A stretch of 64,000 nt of DNA from Morinoia aosen. Taxonomy: Eukaryota; Arthropoda; Malacostraca; Amphipoda; Talitridae. Made by a program: the position numbers and the translations under genes. Below the pieces are notes generated by a model. It did not search any database, had not been told where the DNA came from, and saw only the letters and a list, made by a program, of their open reading frames with translations. Shown piece after piece: positions 53,776 through 64,000 of this stretch. Position 1 is the first letter of the stretch, and the number at the start of each line of letters is the position of its first letter. The stretch spans positions 32,650,139 through 32,714,138 of the forward strand of contig CM059563.1 in NCBI GenBank assembly GCA_030386875.1. Direction: 5' to 3'.

Positions 53776-56294
53776 CAATTCGCCTCGCCTCCTAGTATCG
53801 GAGCGAGATCAGGGTCACCAATTACCGTCGAAGGCCAGCCTACTTGGCAGTATATGTATACCTTTGAAAGTACTGGGTCCCTTAGGGTGCCGTCGTGGAT
53901 GTGGGTGCTGGTGACTGGAGCTGACTCGAGGAAGTTTACTAAGGACGTCCATTCTGCAGGAATAGGTGTGGCTTCCTCGGGAGTTGTCAAAGGTAGACGA
54001 CTGAGAGCATCAGCCGTGCCCAACAGCACGCCAGACCGGTGACGCAAGGTGAACTTGTAGGACTGCAGTAGTAAAGCCCACCTTTGAATGCTCCCGGATG
54101 CCATCGGAGGAATGTTTCTACCCGGATCAAATAGTCCTAACAAAGGTTTGTGGTCCGTAACCACAGTGAAATCCTGTCCCCACAGGTAGCAATGGAATTT
54201 TCGAAGAACGAACACCATAGCTAGGGCTTCTTTCTCAGTTTGAGAGTAGTTGCGTTCTGTTGCTGTTAGAGTTCGGGAGGCAAAATAGGCGGGGCGTTCA
54301 ATCCCATCAATAAGGTGACACAGCACCGCTCCCACACCATACGCACTACTGTCAGCCACTACCACTATGGGTTTCTGAGGGTCAAAGTGGACTAGAGTCT
54401 GAGAGTCCAGGAGGGCTTGTTTAGATTTCTGGAAAGCTCTCTCCTGACTTGCATCCCATTTCCAAGGGGTTTTATCCCTCAGTAAGGTATTTAGGGGCTC
54501 CAGCATGGTTGCAGATGATTTTAGAAATTTCCTATAGAAATTTAACAGCCCAAGGTAGGTTCTCAGTTGAGTCACATTAGTAGGAGCTGGTGCATTCTGG
54601 ATTGCTGCTACCTTCTCTGCAGTGGGGTGCAATCCATCCTTGTCAATTTGGAATCCAAGGTAGGATACCTGTGGCACTCCCATTTGGCATTTATCCATTT
54701 TCAGTTTCAGCCCTGCATCCTGTAGTTTAGATAAGACTTGATAGAGACGCTTGTTGTGCTCTTGCTCATTAGTGGCACTCACCAGGACGTCATCCAGGTA
54801 GCAGAACACTCCTGGGAGGCCCTGCAATAGTCCTTCCATGGCACGCTGAAAGATTCCAGGTACGGACGCAATTCCAAAGCGGAGACGGTTGTAGGCAAAT
54901 AAACCTCTGTGGGTGTTTATTACCGTGAGTTCCTTGGAGTCTTCATCCAAGGGTAGTTGAGCGTATGCCTGAGACATATCTAGCTTGGAGTATATAACTC
55001 CTCCTGCTAACCCGCTAAATAGATCTTCCACTCTGGGTATAGGGTAGGTATCAAGCCTAGTGGCTCTCTTGACGGTTAGTTTGTAGTCCCCACATATTCG
55101 GATGCTTTGATCAGCCTTGAGCACAGGGACGATAGCCGCTGCCCATCTTGAGTACTGTACAGGGGTGAGGATACCTTCCTGCACCAGTCTATCAAGTTCT
55201 GTCTCCACCTTAGATCTCAGTGTGTAAGGCACGTTCCTGGCCTTACAAAACTTTGGTGGTACGGCTGGATCCACTTCTATTTTGAAATTCCTTCCCTTAA
55301 AGCAACCTAGACCTGGTTGAAAAAGGTCGGGGAATTTATTTGCTAACTCTTCAGGGCAAGTGATCAATTTGTTGACCTCATTTGCTACTATAGTTAGCCC
55401 TAGGGAATCAATCAGGTCCCTATCCAGCAAAGCTGGCCCCTCCCTGTCTACAATCACAATAGTTGCTAGCTGAGGAACCATATTACCAGATTCACGCTGG
55501 ATGTTAGCCCAAATCTCCCAACAAATCACTAGTGGGGTTCCCCCATAAGTCCTAAACTTAACATCAGAAGGTCTCAGCTCGGGTCTTGACTTAGCTGGTA
55601 TTTTAGAGTAGGTGGCCATTGAAAGGATAGACCTGGCAGCACCTGTATCTACCTCCATCTCTAATGGCACACCATTTAGTAACAATTTAATTTTGATTGG
55701 GGGTTTCATTTCCTCGGCTAAAGATAATGTTTCCCCATAACATCCTTGATTGGGGGCTGGGTAGTCTGCACTGGTTCCGTTGCTAGTTCCATTAGGGTTA
55801 GGGTGGTTTTCCCTCCCAATTTTTTCATGCATAGCATGCACAAAATTATTTTTGTTGCCTTTATCAGATTTCTGCCCTCTTGTTAGTTTGAAACAGCATT
55901 TTTTTAGATGACCTTTTTGGCCACAACCATGACAATTACTGTCTTTATAGGGGCAATCTCTACGCCAGTGCAAATTACCACAGCCGCTGCATGCTGATTT
56001 GGGGCTAGCTTGTGCCTGAGTCTTGCCCTGAGGCTTGTACGCAGTTTGCTTAACTCTGCTCTGACCTACATTTAGAATTGAATTTGGTTGCCTCAACCCC
56101 ACTTTTTCTCTCAGTGTGGTTTCTTTAGCAGTAGCATGATCCATGGCCTTTTGCCATGTCAGGCCAGCTTCATTCAGCAAGCAATTTTGAATTTCATTAC
56201 TGAACACACCCAAAATTAGTCTGTCCAGTAAGGTTTCTTCTAGCACTTCCTGTTTGAAATTACAGGTATGAGAAAGGGCTTTCAAACTAGCCAC
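53664..56294 (-). CDS. gag-pol: Gypsy-4 gag-pol (gag C-terminus, protease, RT, RNase H)
   Basis: 876 codons open, beginning inside gag. Two zinc knuckles: CSGCGNLHWRRDC (102-114) and CHGCGQKGHLKKC (121-133). Protease EVDTGAARS (D216). RT with ICGDYKLTV, SKLDMSQAYAQL and YLDD at 499-502. RNase H VVVADSSAYG (D648), TEKEALAM (E689) and VVTDHKPLLGL. There is no frame change between gag and pol, as in Mag-clade elements. The true gag ATG is upstream at 56608, separated by frameshifts. Confidence 0.93.
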   Translation of the reverse strand: MASLKALSHTCNFKQEVLEETLLDRLILGVFSNEIQNCLLNEAGLTWQKAMDHATAKETTLREKVGLRQPNSILNVGQSRVKQTAYKPQGKTQAQASPKSACSGCGNLHWRRDCPYKDSNCHGCGQKGHLKKCCFKLTRGQKSDKGNKNNFVHAMHEKIGRENHPNPNGTSNGTSADYPAPNQGCYGETLSLAEEMKPPIKIKLLLNGVPLEMEVDTGAARSILSMATYSKIPAKSRPELRPSDVKFRTYGGTPLVICWEIWANIQRESGNMVPQLATIVIVDREGPALLDRDLIDSLGLTIVANEVNKLITCPEELANKFPDLFQPGLGCFKGRNFKIEVDPAVPPKFCKARNVPYTLRSKVETELDRLVQEGILTPVQYSRWAAAIVPVLKADQSIRICGDYKLTVKRATRLDTYPIPRVEDLFSGLAGGVIYSKLDMSQAYAQLPLDEDSKELTVINTHRGLFAYNRLRFGIASVPGIFQRAMEGLLQGLPGVFCYLDDVLVSATNEQEHNKRLYQVLSKLQDAGLKLKMDKCQMGVPQVSYLGFQIDKDGLHPTAEKVAAIQNAPAPTNVTQLRTYLGLLNFYRKFLKSSATMLEPLNTLLRDKTPWKWDASQERAFQKSKQALLDSQTLVHFDPQKPIVVVADSSAYGVGAVLCHLIDGIERPAYFASRTLTATERNYSQTEKEALAMVFVLRKFHCYLWGQDFTVVTDHKPLLGLFDPGRNIPPMASGSIQRWALLLQSYKFTLRHRSGVLLGTADALSRLPLTTPEEATPIPAEWTSLVNFLESAPVTSTHIHDGTLRDPVLSKVYIYCQVGWPSTVIGDPDLAPILGGEANCPHKMAVCSGEQELLYPQLSDKPLWTNFTLAMLDHPG

Positions 56295-56608
56295 AAAATC
56301 AGCAATGCTTTCCCCTTGTCTCTGGTTTCGCTTATGGAACCAAAACCTCTCAAAGATCTGATTTCTTGTTGGCTTGCCGTCTCAACGCTTCCACAATCTC
56401 GTCATAAGTAGCATCAAGGACTTTTTTTCGGAGACATAAGGTCTTTTATCAACCTAGCAATTTTAGGACCCACTAGTGAAATTAGGGTGGGGGCTTTTTG
56501 ATTTTCCCCTATTTAGTTTATTAAAAAATAGCAGTGTAATCTAGTTCCATAGTCTCCAAATTCTTCCTCTACACGATTAAATTCTCCCACTGAACCTATC
56601 AATGGCAT
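56295..56608 (-). pseudogene. gag: Gypsy-4 gag N-terminus, frameshifted
   Basis: ATG at 56608 opens MPLIGSVGEFNRVEEEFGDY, the usual Mag-type gag opening. The frame is lost near 56515. Sequence near 56380-56290 (EALRR, then PTRNQIFERFWFHKRNQ) continues gag in other frames into the long ORF. Confidence 0.75.
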
Positions 56609-56832
56609 ATTGAATTTTTAGTAAGTCAAACACACTGTGAAAAGTAAAAAAAAATTTCACAGCACAAATAGTACAATCACTTGATCAATTCTGAGTTTCC
56701 TCACTAGTCTAGCCAGTCTAGCAACACCAGTGAGCAGAACAATAACAATAAAAAAAAAAAAAAATTCACTGGGTAAATTCTATGTTCCCTCACTAGTCAT
56801 TCCCAGCAGTTCTACCAACACCTCGTCGCCAG

Positions 56833-57245
56833 TATAGTAGACTAGGTAACCCTACACTAGAGCACAGCATAGGTTCTACATGGACATAACACAGTCACAG
56901 TGCTGACCAACATAGACAATGCAATGACACAGCAATTTAGGTAAATAGTTCACTCACCTCTTGGATACCTTAACTTAAATACTCAATTTGCAGTACTGTG
57001 GCTGGCAAGAGTAGAGCGGAGATAGACGGGAATATATAGAATAGAGTAGAATAGAATTAGTACATTAGTTTAGAAATTAAGAAGTTAGATACCAACCACA
57101 GTAGGTAATTATATACACACTCGGTCAACATTTACTTGTTGTCAAACCCGAGACCACTAGCAGACTGACTTGCGAGTGTTGCTCTCTCGAGCGTTGCAAA
57201 CTTTTGGTCTCTCTAACTAGAACTTACACTACTCGCTATATTACA
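56833..57245 (-). repeat. 5' LTR of Gypsy-4
   Basis: 413 bp, same length as its partner. Ends beside the TGGCGACGAGG primer site. Confidence 0.92.
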
Positions 57246-57249
57246 AAGT

Positions 57250-57650
57250 GTATTAACGTAGACCGTTTTTACAGGCCTACCCCGCGTTACCCCCTTTTTC
57301 ATTTATCACCTTACTTACACCCTACATGCACATTAAACTCGTCTTACCTTACCTTATATCGTCGTTACGTTAACGTTGCAGTGTCTAATATCATCTTAAT
57401 GTCCCGAGGCTCATCTCATTTTTTCCTTTTTCCGATTGCCTCATTTACTTCGTTTTATTCAAATTACCCCATCGTCAACAACCGTCATTTGGTTAGATAA
57501 CACCGACCTAAGTAACGACGCCTTTTGACTCGTTACTACGTGCTACGGAGTCAGATCAATAAATTATAGCCGTGAACGACTTATTACTGTTCCCCTACTA
57601 GTCGTTATACCCAACGAAAAATTCGAGGGAGGTTACAACCAGAACTTTGT
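57250..57650. other. unassigned interval
   Basis: About 400 bp, pyrimidine-rich on the plus strand. No gene, repeat match or motif seen. Confidence 0.4.
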
Positions 57651-58438
57651 AACCTTCCATAGATATACATGTTTCTATTTCATTTCTTTACTCAAAACCA
57701 TCCGGTTAATAAATTTTATTGCACTAGCGAAATGATTCAAAAATAGATCTATCACTTTCCCATAGGGCGTTTCTGTGAATCGGATTAATGTCAAATATAA
57801 TTAATGAAATAGAGTGCAATTTGAGCATATGAATCGTAGTAAAATTATCTTTCTGTCCGTATGTTGTACAAGCTATGAATTTTGATATTGAATATATATT
57901 TGTTTACCCATTTCTACCAATATTTTGTAGATATTTGTCAATCATGAGTAGTAACCGGCTTACACTGTATCTCTATTTTATCCTATGTACCCATATCCGC
58001 ATGATGTGGTGAATATCGAGAAGATATGAAATATGTTTTTGGTGGTGATAGGGCTTTGCATATTTTTAGGGCATATTTTTCATTTCTCATTCAACTACCC
58101 TTGACAGAGATAGACTATTGGCAAGCCACGTGTGGTTTGCCTATTAGTACGCCTCGTATATTTTGTCTATTAATATGCCTCGTATGGTCTATCTATTTGT
58201 ACACCTCTGAAAGCTTGTCTATTAGTACACCTCTTATAGTTTGCCTATCATTATGCCTCGTATGGCTTATCTATTTGTACACCTCGGATGGTTTGTCAAT
58301 AAGTACTCCTCGTATGGAACATTTTGTTTTAGGATGTCCTATATTCAGAAACTTTTAAAAGCCTATTTGTTGGCATGTACCTCATGTGACAATTTGGAAA
58401 TACACATTTTTTCTTTCTTTTCTTTTTTCACACTCCGG
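57651..58438 (+). repeat. dispersed repeat R2, copy 2
   Basis: Same block order as 18420-19690 without the SINE: GATTCAAAAATAGA block, minisatellite, and a 3' block (CATGTACCTCATGT, TGGAAATACAC) before a T/C-rich tail. Confidence 0.75.
58130..58325 (+). repeat. ~27-bp minisatellite (R2 copy 2)
   Basis: About seven units of a CTATTAGTACGCCTCGTATG type, as at 19335-19590. Confidence 0.85.
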
Positions 58439-58439
58439 T

Positions 58440-58820
58440 ACACGCTTCCACAAGCCTGAGCTTGAACCGCACCGTCTGAAGTTTCTTCAACCGCCTCCGA
58501 CTCTTCCCAAGAACTTCTCACGAACCAAAAATCAAGCCTCTTCCTCCAACGTTTAACGACTACCCAAATAAACGAAAAGGCGAGCCCTATCTAGTTTCAA
58601 TCGCCCCAAGTGACGGTTCGAATTGTGGTTTTTATAAAATTACCTGTTTTTGATTATTTGACGCTTGAAAATACTGCGTCCGGACCCTACTCCTTCTGAG
58701 CAACCGGCCATATCAATTCATTTCAACATTAATGCCTTCCCGGGCGTCTGGTGACCTCAAATTATCACGGAACACCAAACTTTGTTCGATTTAAAATCAC
58801 CCAAATACCCAAACTTTAAA
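58440..58820 (-). repeat. R1 core, inverted copy
   Basis: Reverse complement of about 23930-24315 (GACGCTTGAAAATACTGCG; AATTATCACGGAACACCAAA). Directly abuts the 3' tail of R2 copy 2. Confidence 0.85.
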
Positions 58821-58982
58821 CGGGTAACGCAAACTTTAGAGCTCGGCGACAGGCAATGGCGTTTGCACTTTCAATAGCAGTTGTCGTGGCTATAAAGAAA
58901 AAACTAAAATGAAGGAGAAAAGTGTGAGTGAAGCGCTGGCTTCAAAAAATATTTTTTTTGGGGCAGCTCCAGGACAGTTTTC

Positions 58983-59518
58983 TAAAGGCCCCGATACACT
59001 TGGCGAAAATCGCGGTGATAACCGCCAGCACGCCTCTCAATGTGCCTCCTATCCCTGCACACCAGCCAGTTGGCAGAGTGGCTACCGAGCTTTCAGCGAT
59101 CCGAGCATGTCTGGATTAGGACGGTCGTCACCGCGACGAGCAGTACAGTTTTGAACGTTGACGGGAGAGGTGCACAGCCATGTCTTGCTTCGCAATTGAG
59201 TTGACAAAACTCGAACGCTGAATTCTATAGACGCATTTAAAAAAATCGACTGTTTGCAGAATGTGATGAGCAGCGCTTACAGAAGGCTAAAGCACAGCGC
59301 AACGTGCACTTTGGTTCAATCCTGCGCTCCATACGGCTGGTCGCAATCGCGCACCTACCCGTACGACACGCTGAGGCAGACTGACGCCTTGCATTGCATT
59401 CCGCGGTGCTTCATCTTGGGTGCTGAGTGTATCATGTCGCCAGTTCTCACTTCAACTGGTGGACGGATCCACTGCCGCAATTTCTCGAGTCATGAACGCC
59501 AGTGTATCGGGGCTTTAA
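58983..59518. mobile_element. short inverted-repeat DNA element, 536 bp
   Basis: Ends TAAAGGCCCCGATACACTTG and (reverse complement) TTAAAGCCCCGATACACTGG. No coding capacity, so MITE-like. The target duplication and superfamily are not resolved. Confidence 0.6.
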
Positions 59519-59841
59519 GAGAACGCGTAGGGAGGAAGAAGAGACGACACGCCCTTCCCGTTCGGTGGCTGAATTGATACCGGCAAGTTTTGGCCAGCTC
59601 AATGAAGACGAACATAGTCCACGCTGTCATTGAGCAAGCAATTGCGCCTGAAGCAAGAACAAACGGTCGGGGTTTGCACCCCTCTTCAATGCTCACGTGC
59701 GCTATCAGTGATCGTGTAAACGGTCGTCAGCGTTCACGCTCGCTGCTTGCAGTGGGCGAGGCTTAATACCACTCATAATGAATCGTGACGGTGAAAAAAG
59801 TGAGCGTGTATGAAAATAACAAAACATTCAGATAAACAGAC
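59519..59841. other. unassigned interval
   Basis: About 320 bp without recognised features. Confidence 0.4.
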
Positions 59842-61375
59842 ATGCAATTCAGAAAATTGCTTGCGTCATTAATTGTATTTATGAACGCCCCTAAATTTTC
59901 TCTACATGCGGAATACTCGTTATATGGAAATTGCGCTGAGGATTACGCCCGAGCGATGACGAAAACGCCCGAGCGATTTTCAGAAAGAATGATGAAAGCT
60001 GTGCTGAATTATAAGGTGAGAATTGAAAGAATGCAGAATAGCAGGTGGGTAAGGCGAATCTTTGAATGGAATCTGAGTGTAAGCATTTGGGAGAAAGTAT
60101 GGTCAATGTGAAGTTTCATGCAATCACGGAAATTAATAATGATATTGCAAACAATGACTAAAGGAACCCATTTAAGAACGTTTTTCATGAACGACATTCT
60201 GCTCTCTGATGCGTTATTTTCGAGTTATTGAACTTTGAAGTTGGCCGTCTTGCGCCCAAGGAAGCGAGCGTAATTTAATTGAAAACGGAAGCTAACCCCC
60301 TATTACAAACGTAAAGAGGTTGGGTCGTGAGGGGTAGCCACAGTTCTTTTAGTGAAAAGTATAAATAAAGCTTCTAAACCACCCATTAGGGTGACGACCG
60401 CACGACGGCCAACTAACATGGCGACCACCATGGGCGCCGCCATTTTGGACCCGATGTCAACAAGGTTGCGGTCGTCACCCTAATGGGTGGGTTAGAAGCT
60501 TTATTTATCATTTTCACTAGAAGAACTGTGCCTCCCCCTCACGACCCAACCTCTTTACGTTTGTAATAGGGGGTGAGCTTCCGTTTTTAATTAAATTACG
60601 CTCGCTTCATTGGGCGCAAGACGGCCAACTTCAAAGTTCAATAATTCGAAAATAACGCATCAGAGAGCAGAATGTCATTCCTGTAAAACGTTATTAAATG
60701 GGTTCCTTTAGTGATTCCTAAGATCGGAATTCATATTTTCCGTGATTGCATGAAACTTCACATTGACCGAAAGTATGTTGGGGGCATGCAAGGAAACTCA
60801 GTATGCAAAAGATTATTCATGTTAGAATTGGGAGACCTGTGGATGACTGGAGTTTAATAAATGTTGGAGGTGTAGGGCCTGAGTGGGACTGCAAGAGGTG
60901 GAAGAAAGAGATTGAGAGACAAACAAAAGAGTATGGATTGAATAAGTGGAAGCTTAGCATGATGCGGAAGCCTACACTTAACTGGTATATGAAAAAGAAA
61001 GCACCTAAGTTTGAGCTGTTCTATGATGGTAGTTTTGGAAGTCAACTCTTGTTTGCTGTGAGATGTAAGTCATTGAGTGTGAACAGACGTACATGGAGAT
61101 GGAATGAGAATAATAACAGATTATGTCAGCAGTGTAATGGTGGAGTAGAGGAAACAATTGAGCATTTTGTGCTGGAATGTAGTAAGTATGAGCAAGAGAG
61201 AGAGAGTTTAATGAATGTGGTGTCTGAGCAGTATGGAGAGAATGAATGGAATGCCAGATGTGCTGAAGATGATTGCAGTATGAGCTGTCTTGCTGGATTG
61301 GATCAGGAGTGTAATGCGAGTATCACTGAGGCTATGAAAGTGTTTCTTGTGCGTGCCTGGAGTAAGAGACAGTGA
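59842..61375 (+). pseudogene. LINE-C ORF2 C-terminus, split by hairpin insertion
   Basis: 5' part 59842-60101 (SRWVRRIFEWN) and 3' part 60778-61375 are in one reading frame if the hairpin element and one target-duplication copy are ignored. The 3' part ends with a zinc-binding motif: C108, C111, H121, C126 (CX2CX9HX4C), numbered from the ATG at 60803, within a FAVRCKSLSVNRRTW...LEC context. Such a finger lies after the RT in many LINE ORF2 proteins. RT motifs are absent, so the copy is 5'-truncated, as is usual for LINEs. The clade is not assigned. Confidence 0.75.
60102..60768. mobile_element. 667-bp hairpin (foldback/MULE-like) element
   Basis: Two near-perfect inverted arms (about 60102-60408 and 60464-60768) around a ~50-bp spacer, starting GTCAATGTGAAG and ending CTTCACATTGACC. 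Flanked by GAAAGTATG (60093-60101 and 60769-60777). Nine-base duplications are typical of foldback and Mutator-like elements. No coding capacity. The spacer contains GCCGCCATTTTGG, resembling a YY1/Pho site. Confidence 0.93.
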
Positions 61376-61623
61376 CTGAAATGAGCCAGTCTGGCAGAAT
61401 GGGCTGTAATGACCCAATGTGCCGGGGGATGGTGTTTTGACACACTGGTTGTCCCGGTGATGCCTTCCAATGGAGGCTTGTGACAAGGATCGTAGATCCT
61501 GAGTAGTTTAGTGGACAAGTCTGGTACCAGGCGCTGAACTCTGTGTGAAAATTGTGGAGGGAATTGTAGGCCGTTACAAAGGCCCCGACACTGTTGGCCC
61601 TCAAGTTCAAGTTCAAGTTCAAG
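61376..61623 (+). other. LINE-C 3' UTR with (TTCAAG)n tail
   Basis: Noncoding sequence after the ORF2 stop, ending in about four TTCAAG units (61601-61623), which is a plausible LINE 3' terminus. Confidence 0.65.
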
Positions 61624-61859
61624 AAAGGTCGGAGCTCTGCGCGTTGGATTAAGGATTAGCATTTATTTTCCCTATGACATTTGTATTAGCGTTTGAGTGT
61701 ATTGTTTTTTTTTTTGATGAACTTATGCTTGGAATTGGTGGCCGCGTGGGGAGCCCAAATTAAGCCAAATACAAAACAAAGGAAGTGGCCTTCCCAAGTC
61801 CTTTGCCCCATACAGAAGGACTACCAAAACTCAAAATGTTTCCATTACCAAAACTTTAA

Positions 61860-62080
61860 CCCTTTACTGCCCAACTGGACTATTTCGTCTTCTTTCAAAA
61901 ATAACAATAATATATTGTATTTCTTATTCAATGTGTTCTCTAATGTGTCCTTTGAACTGCACTGCCAAGTGGCAGTTCCTTCCCTATCTTGATAACAGTG
62001 ACTACCTAATACCAGTGTCGGTTTAGTGATAGTGGTTGTCATAATGGTAATATGAGTATAAAAATGTGGGCGTTAAAGGG
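61860..62080. mobile_element. piggyBac-type MITE, 221 bp
   Basis: Inverted ends CCCTTTACTGCCC and (reverse complement) CCCTTTAACGCCC, flanked by TTAA at 61856-61859 and 62081-62084. The CCCTTT start plus TTAA target is the piggyBac signature. No transposase. Confidence 0.88.
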
Positions 62081-62084
62081 TTAA

Positions 62085-62835
62085 AACAGCCTTCTACCTC
62101 TTTACGTAAAGAAGCTATTAGTGCTTCCACTTCTGTTACATGTGTAAAAGTTGTGGCTGCTCAAAATGAAAGCTCACATCTAAACCGAACGGACATTACT
62201 GACCCTGCTCAATCCCTAGCCATGCGCCCTTGAAGTTCATAGCAGTCATCAACAGTATCAAATGTGTTTCTTAATTCAGATCCAAACTCTGCGGGTTTTC
62301 AAATCTGCCAGCTCAAAAGAAGCAACTCTGTTAAAACAATCACAGTGAATAAATCAGATAATAGCCTGCCTTCATATCAGCCTAAATGAACTCACAAACA
62401 AATACACACCGATGGTGCCCCCATACTTCTGATAGAATCTACAGACAAAAATAGCAATGCAAATATGTTTTTGTCTAATGAATCTCAATTATCCAAACTT
62501 TTTGCTTAATTTCCATTTGGAACAGGAGAAATTGGTATTATGCATAAAAATTTCAAAGGCAACATCTTGGTACTAACTATGACTTCCACTGCTGTATCAA
62601 AAATATCTACATATTTTTAAAAATATCTCAATTAGGCCCATGGCAGATTCTCTGTTGTTTGCCTGCTAATCAGGAAGCCCTTGCTGAAGCAGGTTACTCA
62701 AACTTGAAGTATCCCAAATACAGAAAAACTAAAGCCCTACTGCCATGGTAAACATAGATGTTCAACCTTCATCTCTACTATAGTATGTCTACCTAACTAT
62801 CAAAGATTCAAAGTCAACCTGTACATAGGTAAACT
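62085..62835 (+). other. decayed retroposon gag upstream region
   Basis: About 750 bp in which gag-like coding fragments can be glimpsed in one direction but stops are frequent. It leads into the zinc-knuckle region at 62840. Confidence 0.35.
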
Positions 62836-62839
62836 TTAG

Positions 62840-63111
62840 CAGTGTTACCAATGTCAGAGATTTGGACACAATGCTCAGCAGTATAGAAATCTACCTAGAT
62901 GTGTGCCTTGTTCAGGCTCTCACCAAGTAAAGGATTGTTCATCAGGCTCCATGCTAAAATGCACCAAGTGCTCTGGCTCCCACACAGCAAACTATGATAC
63001 GTCTCTCTTCATAAAGCAAGCAAAAGCACAGTATAAATGCTCATATCAAGATGCTTTGGCAGAAGTCAGGCAAAGCTCAGCCCTATTAGTTGGAAGAGAT
63101 TTTGGTAAATC
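62840..63111 (+). pseudogene. jockey-like LINE gag (ORF1) zinc-knuckle region
   Basis: Three successive knuckles: CYQCQRFGHNAQQY (final Cys replaced by Tyr), CVPCSGSHQVKDC and CTKCSGSHTANYDT (final Cys lost). The triple-knuckle order CX2CX4H, CX2CX4H, CX2CX4H is typical of ORF1 in jockey-type elements and binds RNA. After AKAQYKCSYQDALAE the frame enters a MITE at 63112. Lost cysteines and upstream stops mark it as a pseudogene. Confidence 0.8.
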
Positions 63112-63756
63112 AGTTGATGTGAAGGCGATGCAACTAAGCGATTTTTGAAATTTTGTTGCCTGTATCATGGTAATTAAATCAAAATAAGCAACTTTTCTTC
63201 TATGCACTTTTTGGGGCAAATGAGTATTTAACAAGTTAGAGCGGTATGTATTTTTTTATCTATGATGAATGCGATGGAATAAACATCTACTAATCAATTT
63301 TAGAATTTTTGTTGCTGGAATCATGGTAATAACATCAAAATAAACTACTTTTCTTTAATAAACTTTTTGCGGTACATGGTATAGCGGTATAAATCAATTT
63401 TAGAAATTTTGTTGCTGGAATCATGGTAATAACATCAAAATAAACTACTTTTCTTCAATAAACTTTTTGTGGTACATGAGTATTTAACAAGATATAGCGG
63501 TAGGTTTGGTTTCATCTTTGATGACGAGCGCGCTGGACGCAAGACGGCATTGCAGTGTTGCCGTCCGAGGCGCTGCTTGAATTACTTGCCGCTTCAAACA
63601 CTAGAGTCGCGGTCAGTAATTTTCTGCTATAACTCGTTAAATACTCAATTGCCCCAAAAAGTGCATTGATGAAAAGTTGTTCATTTTGTTGTAATTGACA
63701 TGTTTTAGGCAACAAAGTTTCAAAAATCAATTAGTTGCATCTCCTTCACATCAACC
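63112..63756. mobile_element. 645-bp MITE with 8-bp target duplication (hAT-like) and internal subrepeats
   Basis: Ends AGTTGATGTGAAGG and (reverse complement) GGTTGATGTGAAGG, with matching sequence for about 45 bp. Flanked by GGTAAATC at 63104-63111 and 63757-63764. Inside are three direct ~110-bp subrepeats (GGTAATAACATCAAAATAA type) and one inverted. Eight-base duplications suit hAT or related superfamilies. It splits the gag frame at 62840-63111. Confidence 0.85.
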
Positions 63757-63764
63757 GGTAAATC

Positions 63765-64000
63765 TGAAGGAAATAACAGGAATCAATTTTGTAAATTTTG
63801 ATGCCTTAACATAGTTACATAGATCAAAATAAACAAGTTTTCTTCTATGCACTTTCCGTCTGAATTGAGTATTTTATTAGTTATAGCGGTAAATGACTTA
63901 CTGCAATTCCAGTGTTTGAAGTGAAATGAAGTTCATCGATTGCGTGGTATGGTAACACTGCAATGGATTTTTGTTTCCAGCGCGCTCGTTATCGAAGACG
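63765..64000. repeat. related partial copy of the MITE subrepeats
   Basis: Shares blocks with the 63112-63756 interior (TCTATGCACTTT, TTATAGCGGTAAA, CAGCGCGCTCG inverted). Continues past the window edge. Confidence 0.65.

Larger units (their letters stand above)
52144..57245 (-). mobile_element. Ty3/Gypsy retrotransposon, Mag-like (Gypsy-4)
   Basis: Two 413-bp LTRs (52144-52556; 56833-57245) with about ten differences. Target duplication AAGT at 52140-52143 and 57246-57249. Minus-strand primer site TGGCGACGAGG (56821-56831), gag-pol, and purine tract AAGGAGGGAGGGG before the 3' LTR. Gag, protease, RT and RNase H share one long frame; the integrase is frameshifted. Full-length but inactive. 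Confidence 0.94.

Overview
The window looks like repeat-dense nuclear DNA from an animal, most likely an arthropod. I see no host gene that I can defend. Almost every recognisable coding stretch belongs to a transposable element: Ty3/Gypsy, Copia and BEL/Pao LTR elements, non-LTR retrotransposons (LINEs), mariner, piggyBac-like and other inverted-repeat DNA elements, and a tRNA-derived SINE. The arthropod assignment is inference from this element mix and the Copia-type initiator-tRNA primer site; the species cannot be read from the sequence.

Layout. 1-3363: 5' half of a minus-strand Gypsy element (pol runs off the window). 3399-7916: a young, intact Copia element with a 5-bp target duplication, inserted in a LINE ORF1. 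7917-11783: remains of two minus-strand LINEs, one with an OTU-like protease domain ahead of its endonuclease. 12994-14125: a BED-finger fragment split by a mariner-like element carrying a captured piece of the neighbouring LINE ORF1. 14258-18221: a Gypsy element lacking reverse transcriptase. 18222-19700: a minisatellite-bearing repeat (R2) with a SINE. 19841-25119: a large inverted-repeat family (R1) split by a solo LTR, a TTAA-target element and a Copia-like solo LTR.

25120-37344 is a non-coding LTR retrotransposon (LARD-like), itself split by a near-intact Gypsy element (29844-37310) sitting in one of its LTRs; the host R1 arm resumes at 37345. 37915-48201: a decayed BEL/Pao element with a SINE in its 3' LTR. 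49885-50700: more R1. 52144-57245: a Mag-like Gypsy element with matching LTRs and a 4-bp target duplication. 57651-58820: a second R2 copy joined to R1 core sequence. 59842-61375: LINE 3' end split by a 667-bp near-perfect hairpin element. 61860-62080: a piggyBac-type MITE. 62840-63756: a jockey-like gag fragment split by a MITE with an 8-bp target duplication.

The elements relate to each other mainly by nesting, which gives a relative insertion order: R1 is older than the LARD, which is older than the 29844-37310 Gypsy; the BEL insertion is older than its SINE; the LINE ORF1 is older than both the Copia and the first Gypsy. The two elements most likely to have been recently mobile are the Copia (LTRs differ at one site by eye) and the Gypsy at 29844-37310 (full pol frame, few LTR substitutions).
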